Assembly (NCBI GenBank): GCA_963682055.1
Contig: OY821749.1
Span: 9,102,336-9,166,335 of the forward strand
Direction of reading: 5' to 3'
Length of the DNA stretch: 64,000 nt
Source of the DNA: Primula veris
Lineage: Eukaryota; Streptophyta; Magnoliopsida; Ericales; Primulaceae
Shown here: in pieces, positions 44,401-57,227 of the stretch
Position numbering within the stretch: position 1 is the stretch's first letter
How the letters are laid out: the number at the start of each line of letters is the position of its first letter
The notes under the pieces: generated by a model
Seen by the model: the letters and a program-made list of their open reading frames with translations, nothing else
Databases searched by the model: none
What the model was told of the DNA's origin: nothing
Position numbers and translations under genes: made by a program

Positions 44401-47400
44401 AGGAGGCTAAAAGATAGGAAATTAGGTGAAGTGAGGAGGATAATGAGTTTTCTGTTTTCAATTATTAGATTTCCTCCTAAGATTATCGTTACTGTTTTAG
44501 TCTAAAAAGTGATCGTAAAGGACATTAACTTTTGTTTTATACTGATTGCCTTTTTTTTTTTAATCCAGAGCTGAGGAGTTGGAGACAGCACTGATGGAAA
44601 TGGTCAAGCAGGATAATCGTCGGCAATTGAGTGCAAAGGTAGTTTTGATCATTGTTTTAAAAAGCGCGCTATAATAGCGTTTATTTGGATGGAAAAACGC
44701 TAAATCCGCGCTATAGGAACGCTATTTACGCTATAGCGGGTGCAGTCCAAATTTATTTATTTATTTTTTTTTTGGTCAAAATTTTAATGAAATTATTGGA
44801 GGGAGAATCAAGCACCAAAACTCTTGCAAACAAACTAAATGCTCTGACATCTCAACTACAATCATTTTGTGATTATTAGTTACAACTTTTTATATATATT
44901 TAGTTAATTTTTATTAGATGTTCTGAATTTAATGCTATATTTATATGTATTTAGGCAAAAAAAAAGTACACCGCAAAGCGCTATGTAGCAACGCTATTTG
45001 CGCTTTTAGCGTTTCTCTCAAAATTCTAGATTTCTAAATATCTTTATTAAGAGAACATTGGTTTTGATTCATGCCTCAATGTTTCTCTATTTTAGCATTT
45101 TTTTACCTTGAAGGTACTAATATATACTTATTCACTAGTATAACTTTGTATGAAATTCCCGGTGTAAGAGTATCTGTGTATATGCATAACAAGAAAAACT
45201 ACGTTTGAAGCTCTAGTCCCCTCGTGCTCTTGTTGACTATATTCCAGTGTAGTAAAAGGCTGATTACCAAATTCCATACTCAACAAATAGCTCTTAATCT
45301 TCTATACTTCTGAGACGCACCTTTTTTTATGTTATGAAAAGTTTAATTTCTTTTTAGCATGGATTAAAAAAAATTGTCTTACATGGACCGCATAATTTGA
45401 CTATTTGCATATGATTGTCAAGGTTGAACTGCTGGAGAGGGAAGTTGCTGATCTTCGCCAGACATTTGCTGACAAGCAGGAACAAGAAAGTGCCATGCTT
45501 CAGGTTTTGCTTTGCATTATGCGTTATAATTGGCTGAAAATTATAGCTTATTGTGTAGTTAAAGATTTCTGATATCTTAACACTGTATAATCGTGTAGGT
45601 TTTAATGAGGGTAGAGCAAGAACAGAGGGTAACCGAAGATGCTCGAAGGTTTGCTGAGCAAGATGCAGGAGTTCAGAGACATACTGCTCAAGTGCTTCAG
45701 GTTATCTTTACTATTTAGTACTAAACAATTCAAGTCTGTACCTTTTAGTAGTTTTACAAACACTATTTTAACCGTCTCTGCGCGGTAAATAAAGTTTTGA
45801 CATGAAATGGTTTCAAAAGGATGCAAAATCTTAAAATTCCAGCAGTAGAAACCTGAACCATTGTCGTATTCACGTAAGTGGAAGACTATTCTCTGGGTAT
45901 ACTATTAGTAATTTATGATATTAAATATCTAGAATTCTGTCCAAGGAGGGTCTCTAGTACTCTTAAAACTATTTGAAACCTTGCCCACCTGTTATATGCT
46001 GTTTAAATTGCCATCCTATGTGTGTAAGAGACTTTTAAAACCCATCTATCTCACACCCTCCTCTTCCCTAAACCTCCGCCTTACCCCTATGGTGGCACCT
46101 CCGTCTCCTTCGGGCATTTAGCCTTTCTCACTCCCACGTCCACCGCTCCCCGACGCCGCCAGTTTTCCACTAATAGCGCTTTCCAGGCCTGCAGAGGTGG
46201 CTTGCGCCAGCCTTCAAAATCCGAAAAAAGTGCAGCACCGACTACTGCTGTCTTTAGAAGTCTGGTAACTGTGACGCGGTATATTACAGGGGACTGAGAC
46301 TTGTGTAGGTTTATTTAAGATGTGGCTTAATTTGAAATCCTATTGAACCTTTTGCAAGCAGCAAAATTGTGTCATATATATAGTTTGGATCTGTTGCTAG
46401 TTCTGTGTTCTTAGAATCAAGTATGGAAGTGGGCCAGGTTATTGGTTATTTGGATGCCACCACTACACCTTGCAGCTGTAGTTTGTGTAGAACTATGTAG
46501 CACGGATACTTTTTTTTTTTGAGTAGCGGTCCTAGCGGATACGGATACGGATACGGATACGCCGATACGATACGTGATTTAGAGTATCGATGACTATTTC
46601 GAGGTTTGACCAATCTTGATACGTTTTGGATAAAAAACCAAAAAAATAAACTCAGAAAAACAATTTTTTTTCTCAAAAAAATGTAATAATGGGACAAAAA
46701 GTACTTTACCAATTTCAAATCTACTTTACCTTTACTAATACACACAACCATATACATAAACATTAATATAGAGAGAGAATGGGGTATTGACGTTTTTTTT
46801 TTAAGACTTAACTCTCTCCTTATATTCCCCCTCTCCTGCTAATCTTACATTTGGTTTGAATGTTTTGTTGCTACCTTTTATTATATATAAAAAATATATT
46901 AATATTTTAATGATTGACGTATCCCAGCCGTATTGTATCATAAATTTTCCAAAAAAACGTATCCGATACTCGAATCGTATCCGTTCAATGTAGTTGTAGA
47001 CGCTATTTTATCTTCTTTTAAATTCTAGTTAATAGGGACTTGCTCGTTTCAGGTAGTTAATTATGTATATTTGTCGGTGATGGTTTCTGCTACGTAATGT
47101 TGTACAAAACAGAAGTAGGAACGGGATTTATAACTAGTGTAGATTAAAGGGCTTATTATGGTTTTAGAAATTTAACAGAAAGTCGTGGTCGATGTAGCTA
47201 AACTTTGATCATGGTTCTTCACGAACTTCAGTGTGGAAGTTGAGGATTCAAGGTTAGTAGCTAGGTGCAGAAAGAATCGAGTTATGATGATTGTCAGTGT
47301 GTAGTTTATAAGATTATGGTTGGAATATTATAATTTGGACTCTTTCATCAACAACAATAATAGTTCTGAAGGAAAAAATGGTCGAATAAATGTATAGTCT

Positions 47401-48413
47401 TCCATGTTCACTGCTACTGCAAATTGATAAATGTGACTTTTGATCACCAAGTTTAAGACGTTTAGTGACGTGAGAAGCTAGTTCGTCATCTGAGTTTCAT
47501 TTTTGTCCTTGAGGTTTGTTGAACTTTCATCTTCGTTTTATTTCTTTATAATAATTTTAATCATACAGGAGAAATATGAAGAGGTGACTGCTACCTTGGC
47601 AGAAATGGAAAAGAAGGTGGTAATGGCAGAGTCCATGTTGGAGGCTACGTTACAGTACCAATCTGGTCAAACGAAAGTGCTACCATCACCAAGGTATGTT
47701 GTCAACTCTGGAATCATGGCATTTTTTTTAACAACTCTGTATCTTCACCTGTGCATACTTGTCTGATACCTATTGAAATGTATCAAGATTTCCGTACTTA
47801 TGGTCTTTGATCACCAATTTACTTGAAAGTAAGCAACATTTATCTTCATTAAATGTGATTGTGATTTCTAGATCTGTACAACAAGATTCTTCATCCACTC
47901 GGAGCAATGAAGAGGCCACCCAAGATCATCAGCCCATCAGAAAGATCACATTGCTGTCTAGACCATTTGGCTTTGGTTGGCGTGATAGGAACAAGGTTAG
48001 CAGTTAAAAGTTTTTTCTCACTTAATTATGATGTTACTTGTGAGCCCATTGATCTTGCACTATCCGTGATACTACTTCTCAACAAAAGCTATGCTTTTGT
48101 GATGCGGCTCACGCCCCATGCTGCCTAAACCTCCACTGTGCTACTAAATGAGAATTGTATCTCGTAAGGACACATGAGGAAATTATAAATTTGTCTTCAA
48201 AAAACAAAAACAAAATTAGACACTATGTTGGACAGAAAACTAATACAAAGCTGGTCTTGTTTATCTTCTCCCATAAAGTTAATTTTTTATTTTTTTTTAA
48301 TCTTGCAACAGGCGAATCCTGCCAATGGTGATGGTGAATATGCTAGTGGGAAACAAATTCCAAGTGTCCAAAATGACATCAATGGCAACCATCAAATCTC
48401 AGAGAAATTGTGA
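35424..48413 (+). CDS. TBC-domain Rab GTPase-activating protein
   Basis: Nineteen exons: 35424-35485, 37448-37517, 38081-38695, 38775-38945, 39050-39163, 40682-40740, 40897-40963, 41164-41215, 41320-41412, 41589-41672, 42655-42879, 42973-43064, 43663-43724, 44569-44638, 45423-45503, 45599-45700, 47569-47693, 47872-47995 and 48312-48413. They total 2370 nt (789 aa) with all phases intact. An acidic linker (about 50-235) leads into the TBC domain (about 240-480): GVPMALRGELW, the arginine finger IEKDLPRTFPG (R310), the glutamine finger SVGYCQ (Q344) and VLRIWDVLLFEG. The C-terminal 570-720 region is coiled coil. Such proteins speed GTP hydrolysis on Rab GTPases at endomembranes; both catalytic residues are present, so it should be active. 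It resembles my memory of Arabidopsis At3g55020 (777 aa). Introns carry several MITEs. Confidence 0.95.
35474..36740. repeat. Three imperfect tandem copies covering the exon 1 donor
   Basis: Copies begin near 35474, 36007 and 36298 and share GCTTATTTTTATTTAAA, GATCTGTGTGTCACAATGTG, GTGAGATCAGACCTT and GGTAAATTATGAAGACGTTA. The third copy includes the end of exon 1 with its donor (CAAGAGGTTCTC at 36301-36312). They lie at the start of TBC intron 1. Confidence 0.85.
44651..45020. mobile_element. Element with TGTTTTAAAAAGCG start (copy 2)
   Basis: It starts TTGTTTTAAAAAGCGCGC near 44652, and CGCTATA/TATAGCG repeats occur at both ends, with GCGCTTTTAGCG at about 45000-45011. It lies in TBC intron 14. 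The right boundary is uncertain. Confidence 0.5.
46501..46985. mobile_element. hAT-like MITE with GGATAC repeats
   Basis: The ends are CACGGATAC and the inverse of AACGGATAC. The flanks CTATGTAG (46493-46500) and CAATGTAG (46986-46993) match at seven of eight bases. Near the left end are four tandem CGGATA units and near the right inverse CGTATCC units. It lies in TBC intron 16 (45701-47568). Confidence 0.75.
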
Positions 48414-49669
48414 ATAGCTGGAGTTACGTCATCTCGTTTTGCAGTTGTATTCTATTAATTATATTTGTAACTAAGTGGAGCAGGAATATAAATGTTCTTT
48501 TATTTGCTTATAGAGCTCTTAATGTCAATTTAGTGTTTTTTGTTGTTCAGTTGGTAATAATGACAGTATAGGCTGAATTGTAAAGGAAAACGTAGAGTTT
48601 TGGTGTTCTTTATAAACTGGAGACTTAAGTTTTGTTGGTCAATATAATATATAGTATATACCTTAACAATATGAATCTTTCCGGTACTTTTTTTACATTA
48701 AATCTGGTTCAACTACGAAAGTAAGGTTAATGTCCTTTGCAGAGATGTGTCTCCTAAATGGAATATATTTTTTATTAGGGCTGTATTTTTGTACCGTATT
48801 ATACCAATCAACTACCATTATCACTAGTGCCGTTAATGTAGTATGTTAATACCGTACCGGTCAATCACAATGGTATGGTAATGGTACTCGGTTTTTAAGT
48901 ACCATGGCCTTGTACCATTACCACATTTCCGAATTAATAAACATTATATATATTTTTTATATTAACAAATAAAAATTTAAGCCCATTTAGTTTATATTTT
49001 CAAACTTTATATACTTATTAGTTATGTGTCTATAAATTAATTAACTTTTTTATTTAAGGTTTCTATTTTAACTAAGAAAAATAATAGTTATTTTAGCCTA
49101 AAGAATCTAGGTTTAAACTTTTCTATGAAAAAAAACTTAGATTAAGATAAAAGATGTACAAATAAGGTTTTTTGTTTGCTTGAAACACATGGGAGCATTT
49201 GCTTTTTTTGCTTTAGTTTTTGAATTGTTCATAATGTTTTCGGTTACAATTGCATGTGATGAAACATTTATTTATGTCGAATTATTTTTAAAGTCGGTAA
49301 TTTTGTACCACCATACCGACTTATGGTATGATAATTGTACTATATACCGAGTTACGTAACGGTAATGGTAATGAAATTTTCTTTTACCACTAAGTAAGGT
49401 ACGGTAATGTAATAACCAAAAATATCACCGTATTGTACAACACCCCCACTGCATATGGTTATAGAACTGATCTAATGACTTGGTATGCCATGTGTAAAAC
49501 CATAAATCAACTTTCCTTACTAAATTACAGTTCCAATTATAACTAAGAAGCGGTGAAGTTGTTAGTATGGTCAATTTAGTAAACAAAACAACTCTCGACT
49601 TACCTTTGTTTTTACTAAAGCCGCTCTCGAACTAACCTGCCTTTTTGCAAGTGTAAAGATACATCTCGT
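48414..49669. other. TBC 3' flank with a probable hAT-like relic
   Basis: After the TBC stop comes its 3' untranslated region. From about 48776 (TAGGGCTGTATTTTTGTACC) to about 49450 (TTGTACAACACCCCCA), TACCGTA-type repeats on both strands and inverse ends suggest an old hAT-like MITE. I could not find a clean target duplication. Confidence 0.5.
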
Positions 49670-50788
49670 CGGGAAGCGGGGGAGCAGCAATTTTATTGCA
49701 GCAATTATGCGGCGATAATTGATCCCACCCGTTAACATTGATCTAGTGGACATAATTAATTGTTTACTTGTTAATTATATGTGTATGCATAGCATTGTAG
49801 AACTACCCATTTCTTCCCCCTCTATCCTCATTTTCTCTCTCTCAATAAATAATCACCGTTAATTTTCCATTTCTCTCCAAAGCTATATACATCATCTCCA
49901 TTACACAAGTTTAAACCATGAGTTAGTTCATATCATATTTATATTTTAAGAAACCCCAAAACTCAAAAAATATATTGAAACTAAGGGATTTTATTTTTAT
50001 TAATTGACTTTCGGTTAGACCACTCGCATAAGTTCCTTTATATGACTCATTTAACTTAAATATGAGAAGATTGTTTTAAAATTATACACGCATCAATTTT
50101 TTTATCCATTACCTTAAATATAATAAAATAAGAATTTCTCTCTTACTTTTCTCTTATTCTCTCTATTTTATTTATACTTTTCACATATAAATCATGTTAT
50201 ATAATACGTGTAGGGTATGCTTATATTAATTGTCTCATTTACTATTTTATTTTTTTGTATTTATTAAAATTACCTACTATATGTCATCAAACCATCACCA
50301 TATCTATGTCTTAACCTTTATATCCGTATGGGCTATAGTATAGAGCAAGCGCATCAGTTTATTTCTTACACTTTTTCTCATATTTAAGTTAATTAACATT
50401 ATTTTATATTTTTAGGGTAACAGTTTAACTTTATACAATTTTCAGTTTTACTATCAAATTTATTATCATAACTAAATATTACTATATTTTACATATACTT
50501 TTATCAATTTTTTTCAACCCAAATTAATTTACTAGAACAACCACATTAAATAACTTACAAGTTTTCTTGTATTTAAAGTAAAAAGTACATTTTTACAACT
50601 TATAAGAAAACGTTTTATTTTATACAAATTATCAATTTTTTTATAAATTTCTTTATCACAATTATACAACTCATATTTTTGTTATTTTATTTTTGTTAAT
50701 TTATAGTAAAAACCAATTGATGAGATTAACGGATAGGATTAACTATTGCTGCAATAATTGTGGCAATATAATTGCTGCTCCCCCCTTC
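49670..50788. mobile_element. Non-coding DNA transposon, 1.1 kb, GGGGAGCAGCAA ends
   Basis: Left end CGGGAAGCGGGGGAGCAGCA and right end inverse GAAGGGGGGAGCAGCAATTA pair over about 60 bp with a few gaps. CATCTCGT occurs at both flanks (49662-49669 and 50789-50796), an 8-bp duplication. The interior is AT-rich with no open frame, so the element is non-autonomous. The superfamily is probably hAT by duplication size. Confidence 0.78.
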
Positions 50789-51802
50789 CATCTCGTTTAG
50801 GCTAAACAGTATATCATCCGGACATCATGTCTCGTTCACCAAATATATCAATTATCAAAAAAAATAAAAAGTAAATATATAATTGCAGTTAAAAGTGCCT
50901 AAAACTGTATATGGCACTAAATTGTGGTCAGACGAAAAAAGACGGCATACCAATTGCAGTTCCAATTATAACTAAGAACTGGTGAACCTATTACCAAAAT
51001 TTACTCTCAATCAATAGTATTTCAGTGTCTGCTTTACTGGGTGAGACCGTGTATTTTCACTAGCAAGTTGACATGGTGTAAAATGCAGTTTCAAATATTC
51101 TTATATAACAAAAAGCAGATAAAACAATCAATTCTCCAACTTTAAGGAAGCATATAATTACACAAGATTAACATGTTAGTGAAAGAACATGTGATGTATT
51201 TTGAAAATTTTATATTAAACTATCATTAAACATTCACATAAAAGATGTGGAAATACCTTATAGGGAATAATCTTTATGTACTTAAAAAACAGAAAATGGA
51301 AGGTGTAAAGGCAGTATATATATTCTGCTCAGTAATTTATTATACTTGGATCACAAATTGATTATGGATCAATTTAATTAATTTTTGTTACAATTCAAGA
51401 GTGAAAATGAACACAAGCCAAGTGGAGTACTATCCTTACAGAAACGACAGAGAAGGTAACGGAGATGAACAAATGAAATTCGAGAATGGCAAAATATCCA
51501 CCAATATGGCTGGTTTTTCGTGTAAAATAGTATAATAAGAAACTAAAGTTCAAGAATAGAGTGAAAAAATAAGAAGCATGAAAAATAATACAATGGGATA
51601 CTCGTGAAGATTAACAAATTAATTTCCCATAAAATGAACACTGGCTGGCTGGGAAATTTACTCGCGGCTGTACAAAATTCGATAAGCAAGGCTAGCATCA
51701 ATTTAGATTTCGAAACCCGTCAAAATCTTAACACTGTTTCTGTGCCTTTAGCAAGCTTCTGAGTAATATATTAATATGTCAATAGGTACATGCTCGACTT
51801 TA
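50789..51802. other. Spacer at the 3' side of the kinase gene
   Basis: It contains a second copy (about 50951-50985) of a short segment also present at about 49524-49560 (CAGTTCCAATTATAACTAAG). The part nearest 51802 is probably the kinase 3' untranslated region. No other gene is seen. Confidence 0.5.
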
Positions 51803-54800
51803 TTAATTACTTTGACGGTCTCTTCTGGTTCTAGGAGTGGAAGAGCCCGATCGTGTGGTCCGAATAGGCCGAGTTTGAGGATCATACTTTTGACAAGCAA
51901 GATAGTTTAGAGCAGTAACAACATCTGCTATAAGAGGTCGCATATTTGGGTGCTCTTGAACACACATTGCAGCAATTGCTAGAGCTTGATACAATCCCCT
52001 AACTGGGTATTGACCTTGGAGCCCTGGGTCCGCCATTTGTGGGAACTTTCTTCTGTCCTTTAATAAGGGTCGTGCCTGTATAAAAAAATACAAAACTCTC
52101 ATGTTACATTCAAATGAATTAATTGATAACTAGTCTCAGGTCTATGTTTTCGTACTGTGCCATAACGCTTTTATCTAAACAGTCTTCCCATGAGGACTAC
52201 TAAGATTGTTTAGGTTCTCTGAAAGATACATATATAACTTCCTTATTAGTTATCTAACCTGGAAATTGTAGTTACTTTTGCAACTTTTTTCCAACTAAAA
52301 CGCCAAGTTAAGGTCTGTATAATGTATGTAGCTACGTGCTTTGATATCCATCCTTTCCTTTTTCAAGCCTCAAGCAGAAGAAAGAATGAAATTTCCAGAA
52401 ACCGAACAAAAATGTACGTTCCACAGTTTTTTTGGGTCCAAAATTCGAAGTTAGCAGCAATAACATGGGCAACTAACTGGGTCCAAAATTCAAATCATCC
52501 CTCGAGAGTTTCTTAGTGTTTATTCTGATTCTGCATAGCCAGTTCCAGAGGTACCCCAATTTAAACTTTACTTGCTCATCAAAACAGCCAACTGCTTCAC
52601 TCATATGATTATCTGCCATTCATATTTATGTGATCCCCTAAAATGAAAACTTCTAATACCATTATAAGTTCTATGAGGAATCACACAATTAGTACATAAG
52701 GGGATTCCATAGTACGGAACAAAAATGTATGTTCAATATTACCACGTTTCTGTACGTGAAAACCTCAACTTGGTACATATGGGGGTTTGCGAAATTAGTT
52801 AACAGTGCAAACTACCTTAGTACGGATATAAATGGCTCTTCTTCAGTGCCTATTTAAGTTAACATTTGCAAATCTTGAAAATGAATTATCTAGACTGTCT
52901 AAGGGTTGACTCAGAATGAGGTTGACTTGAAGTTTATATAAATGGAGAAAATATCACAGTTTTCGACCATACCTCATATGTCACCGACAAACTAAACCCC
53001 AAATGCACTACCCTAAAAGTGACGTTAAGGTCTTAATATTCATCATTTTACATCGTTGTATTATCATAAAAGTTCAAGAATTTGAATTTTAAAACAAAGT
53101 GCATTTGGTTAAGGGACTTTTTCATACATGTGGTACTTACTCTGATCAACTTCAATGTTTTCCACTCATTAAAAACTACTGCATAGTTAAAACTTAAAAT
53201 TGGGCGAGCAGGTGAAGGAATATTACAGTGGCAACAAAAGTAAAAAAAAAAAAAAAGGAAAGAGAGCAGAAATTGTTACCCAAGAAACAAGATAGTGCTC
53301 GCCAGTTGCTCTTGAATTATCAATAGCTCGTCTACCAGTGATGATTTCAAGTAGAACAACTCCAAAGCTATATACATCTGATTTCAACGTAAGCTGACCT
53401 GTCATTGCATATTCTGGTGCGCAGTATCCGTAAGTACCCATCACCCTGGTTGACACGTGGGTCTTGTCCCCAATGGGGCCCAACTTGGCTAAGCCAAAAT
53501 CCGATAGCTTGGGATGATAATCTTCATCAAGCAAGATATTTGAACATTTTAAATCACGATATATGACTGGGGGATTGGCTTTATCATGCAAATATTCCAA
53601 TCCCTTTGCAGCTCCGGCAGCTATTTTCATTCTCGTGTTCCAATCAAGGCTTTTTTTCTCGAGTACATCTGTAATAATTAAAACATGTGAGGTAATCAGG
53701 AAAATAACACAATCATAAAAGAAAAAAAATAGTGTCTAAACAACAAAATATTAGGTTTTACATACATATATATGAATGTGTATATATATGTGTGTATATA
53801 TAACATACCATAAAGATGATCCTCCAATGATCCCAGTGCCATATATTCATAAACCAAAAGTCTCTGGTCTCCATCTGCACAATATCCTATCAAGTTCACC
53901 AAATTTGGATGATGAAGCAAACTCAACATTAATACTTCAACCAGAAATTCCCGATTTCCTTGCAACCCATCACGATCAAGTTGCTTAATAGCGACAACCT
54001 GCACTTGTACATTAACACATCAATATATTGTAACTAAAAACTCAATGTGTAGCCTGAAATCTACAAAAAATGAATACGAGGGTTTTATCAATAGGATGTG
54101 GTGTAAAACATTAACATGTATACACAAAAAGATGAATTCCATCACCAAGGAATAAAATCATGACGTGTAATATCACTGTTTTAAAAAGCGAAATCTTAGC
54201 TAAAGCTTTTTGGAAGAGATATGCTAAAAGCGTAAGCTTTTAGCGGCCTAGAAAAATGAAAAACAAGCTTTTTTAAGGGTTTTTAAGATTTGAATCCAGC
54301 TTTTATCAAGCTTTTTTTACTACGAAGCGTGCTTTTTAAAACAGAGACGTGTATACGGTATAATATGGTGAAGTTACATGTATATCCAAGGAAGAGAACT
54401 GGTCATCAGAGGGATGTATTCGTCTCCAGTGACAACATCATGTCACTTTTCAGTTTTAACATATTTTATAGGTAACCTAGCATTAAAACGGGTGCACTGA
54501 GAGAGATGTACACACCTCATTCTAACACAGTGACACACGCAAACGCATACAATTTTTTATCTCATACACAGGAGAGCGAAAAAACTTAAAAAGGTTACTC
54601 CATTTGTTTTAAAAATTCTCTTTTGCTTCAAAGGATGAAGTAAATGAACAAAGTAAAAAAGAAAAAGAAACCTTATTCTTTAATTTTCTTCCACTTTTAT
54701 GATTGATTTTTTCTTAATGAGCAGCTTCCTTATAGAATCAAAAGCTTCTCACTACTAGTTCAACTGATTTAATTTTAACTTGTAACGTAATGGCTTCAAG

Positions 54801-57103
54801 AATAAGGCAGTGTCGGTTTGTGTCAATGTTGTTCGATTAGATGGACTGGATCGACGCATAGAACCTTTCAAATTTTGTTGGGTACCCAGTTCAGTTTGTC
54901 TACCTGCAAATGGGAGGTATGTGATAACTGTGTATTTTTGTTATTGTTATTGTTAATGGATTAATACATGTATATATCATATATTGTATTATTGTTCTGC
55001 TACTCTTTTTGGTGCAACTCTGTTTACATTTAAAAAAATATATTAAAACTCCCATTTAACTGAAAACTGTATCTCAATATCCCTTGTCTTATCTTCTTTC
55101 ATCTCATTCTATCATCTAGTGAACATCAAATGCCCAATAGCCTCATAATCCTATTAAAGAAAGAAATATCAAAATGAAGAAACCATGGCCTACTTAACAA
55201 GGACGAAAGATTTACCCAATGATGGTGTGTGTCATATAGATCTCAATTTAAGATTACATCTTTCTGACTGTGACTCGTGGTTAGCACCATAGTTCTAGTC
55301 ATAGTTTTCAGTAATTGAGGGTTTAAAAGGATAACTAACAGAGAACTTATTGCATTTTGAAGATTTTAGTTCCTAAAACATATACAGTAAATCACTTAAC
55401 CCTAGAAAAAATGTTATACTGGTTCCTAAAACTTCGCACCATTTGAATTACCTTAGAGAATAAAATACATTTTGTACAATAATTCACAACTTTGTTTCGT
55501 ACTCAACTTGGAAAACCCAACTAAGCAGAAGATTATGTTATAGCTCAAGCATCCAACAAGAGAAACTTCATTGAAAGCGCATTAATGTATAAACTAAAAC
55601 TAAATAAAATAACACACCTGATTACTACTCTCCAACCATCCTTTGTATACTCGGCCAAAACCTCCTTCACCCAAAAGACAATCAGCCCGGAAATTCTTGG
55701 TTGCAGATGCTAATTCGCGGAATGTAAAAATGTGTGCTGCAATAAAACCAGAATTTCCATTTTCGCGCGGATCCTTTGCGTCATAGAGAGGATTCGCCTT
55801 CATTTTGCCTGAAATAAATTAAATATGAGAAAATGTTAGATAATTGCTAAAACATAATTGCTCTCTAGTAGATTATCTAAATGCATAATTCGGTACTATT
55901 TGTACTATTCGAAGATTCAAAGCATTTGTGGCCATCGCAACTTCTCTGAACAATATTATACTGAAGCTAATGCTACACTGTAGTCTACTAGCTAAAAAAT
56001 ATTTAGAACTTAATTACATATCAAGAATAATCTGCCCAGGGTAAAATATGATATCAAACCTAAAACAGATATTATAAAATAGGTGCGGATGAGGAAACTG
56101 CCGAATAAAACATGAAAATTACCAGAACTCTCAAGAATTTCACCAAGTAACAATATTTTTTATTTTCTAATTCTCTCACAAAGTTAAATACACAATAATA
56201 AGACATACCCAAGAAATCTTATCGTAACCTACCGAAAAAGACCAAACCTTTGGTCAACATCTAAGGTCACCTAGCTATATTTGGACTGATGCTGTTTGTG
56301 ACAAATATGTAGCAATGTTCTAAAAGGCCGAAATTGGTAGCCTAGCGCCTAATCCCGCCTAATCTGCTAGGCTTCTAGGCTCGCTTTTTAGAACACTAAC
56401 AGTAGTTTCCCAACTCCTGCACAGTAAATAAATCTTCTGGATTTCAAATCCATTAAAATCAATAACTGCCCCAAATAATAAGACACTAAGAGACACTAAG
56501 AGCAAATTATGCATAATTGCTCTGTACTCACAAACAAAAATTAGAACTTTATATACAAACTGAGATCAGACAAAGCAATAACTCCAAAACCATTAGGATA
56601 AAATACGATTGTAATGAAATCTGATCATCACAATGACAGACACATAGTAGATGAACTTGAACACTAGATAACTGATACAACAACACGACTACACACACAC
56701 ACACAATGGTGAGCATCTATAATAAGTGAGCCACTTAAACAAAAATTAAAACTTTATGTATACAAACTGAGATCGGGTGAATTAATAACTCCAAAACAAT
56801 TAAGATAAAATAGAATAGCAATGAAATCTGATCATCACAATGACAGATACATAGTTGATGAACTTGAACACTAAATAACTGATACAGCAACAACACTATA
56901 AAGATAAATCATATGTGTGTGTATATATATACACACACACACAGACACAGACAAAATGCAGAGTATGTATATAAGTAAATGTATAATAAAAAAGGGTGAC
57001 CTGAAATAGATGGGATCTGATCATCATGAGGCTGTTTATTAAACTGTTGATTTAGCTTTTTTGTGTTTTTATTTGATGTGCCTGCACATAAAAACCAACC
57101 CAT
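51803..57103 (-). CDS. Receptor-like cytoplasmic kinase VII, PBL27-like
   Basis: Five exons: 57001-57103, 55618-55808, 53809-53998, 53280-53668 and 51803-52075; 1146 nt, 381 aa, phases intact. The N-terminus MGWFLC offers Gly2 for N-myristoylation and Cys6 for S-acylation, fitting plasma-membrane anchoring. The kinase domain (about 65-350) is complete: glycine loop [17 protein letters not shown] lysine, catalytic loop [19 protein letters not shown], activation segment [11 protein letters not shown] and [14 protein letters not shown]. The '[15 protein letters not shown]' block is typical of the PBL27/PBL24/25 group of RLCK VII, which relay signals from pattern receptors such as the chitin receptor to MAPK cascades. 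The C-terminus is short and basic ([16 protein letters not shown]). The exact orthologue is not certain. Introns contain two MITEs with similar ends. Confidence 0.95.
54170..54345. mobile_element. Small element with TGTTTTAAAAAGC ends (copy 3)
   Basis: The left part has CACTGTTTTAAAAAGCG and the right part its inverse, GCTTTTTAAAACAGA. GACGTGTA flanks both sides (54162-54169 and 54346-54353), consistent with an 8-bp duplication. It lies in intron 2 of the kinase gene and shares AAAAAGCGAAATCTTAGCTA with 12804-12930. Confidence 0.75.
56316..56395. mobile_element. Small element with TGTTCTAAAAGGC ends (copy 4)
   Basis: TGTTCTAAAAGGCC at the left and its inverse GCTTTTTAGAACA at the right enclose about 55 bases of AGGCT/GCCTA repeats. 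It lies in intron 1 of the kinase gene. No clear target duplication was found. Confidence 0.6.
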
Positions 57104-57153
57104 TTACTTACCTTCTCGAACTAATGGAGTAGTATATAGATATATAGATATAG

Positions 57154-57189
<36 letters not shown>

Positions 57190-57194
57190 TATAT

Positions 57195-57227
<33 letters not shown>

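Noticed and set aside
46040..46260. GC-rich stretch in TBC intron 16 as a possible captured gene fragment
   Set aside because: No continuous reading frame or recognisable motif was found; it may only be local composition.
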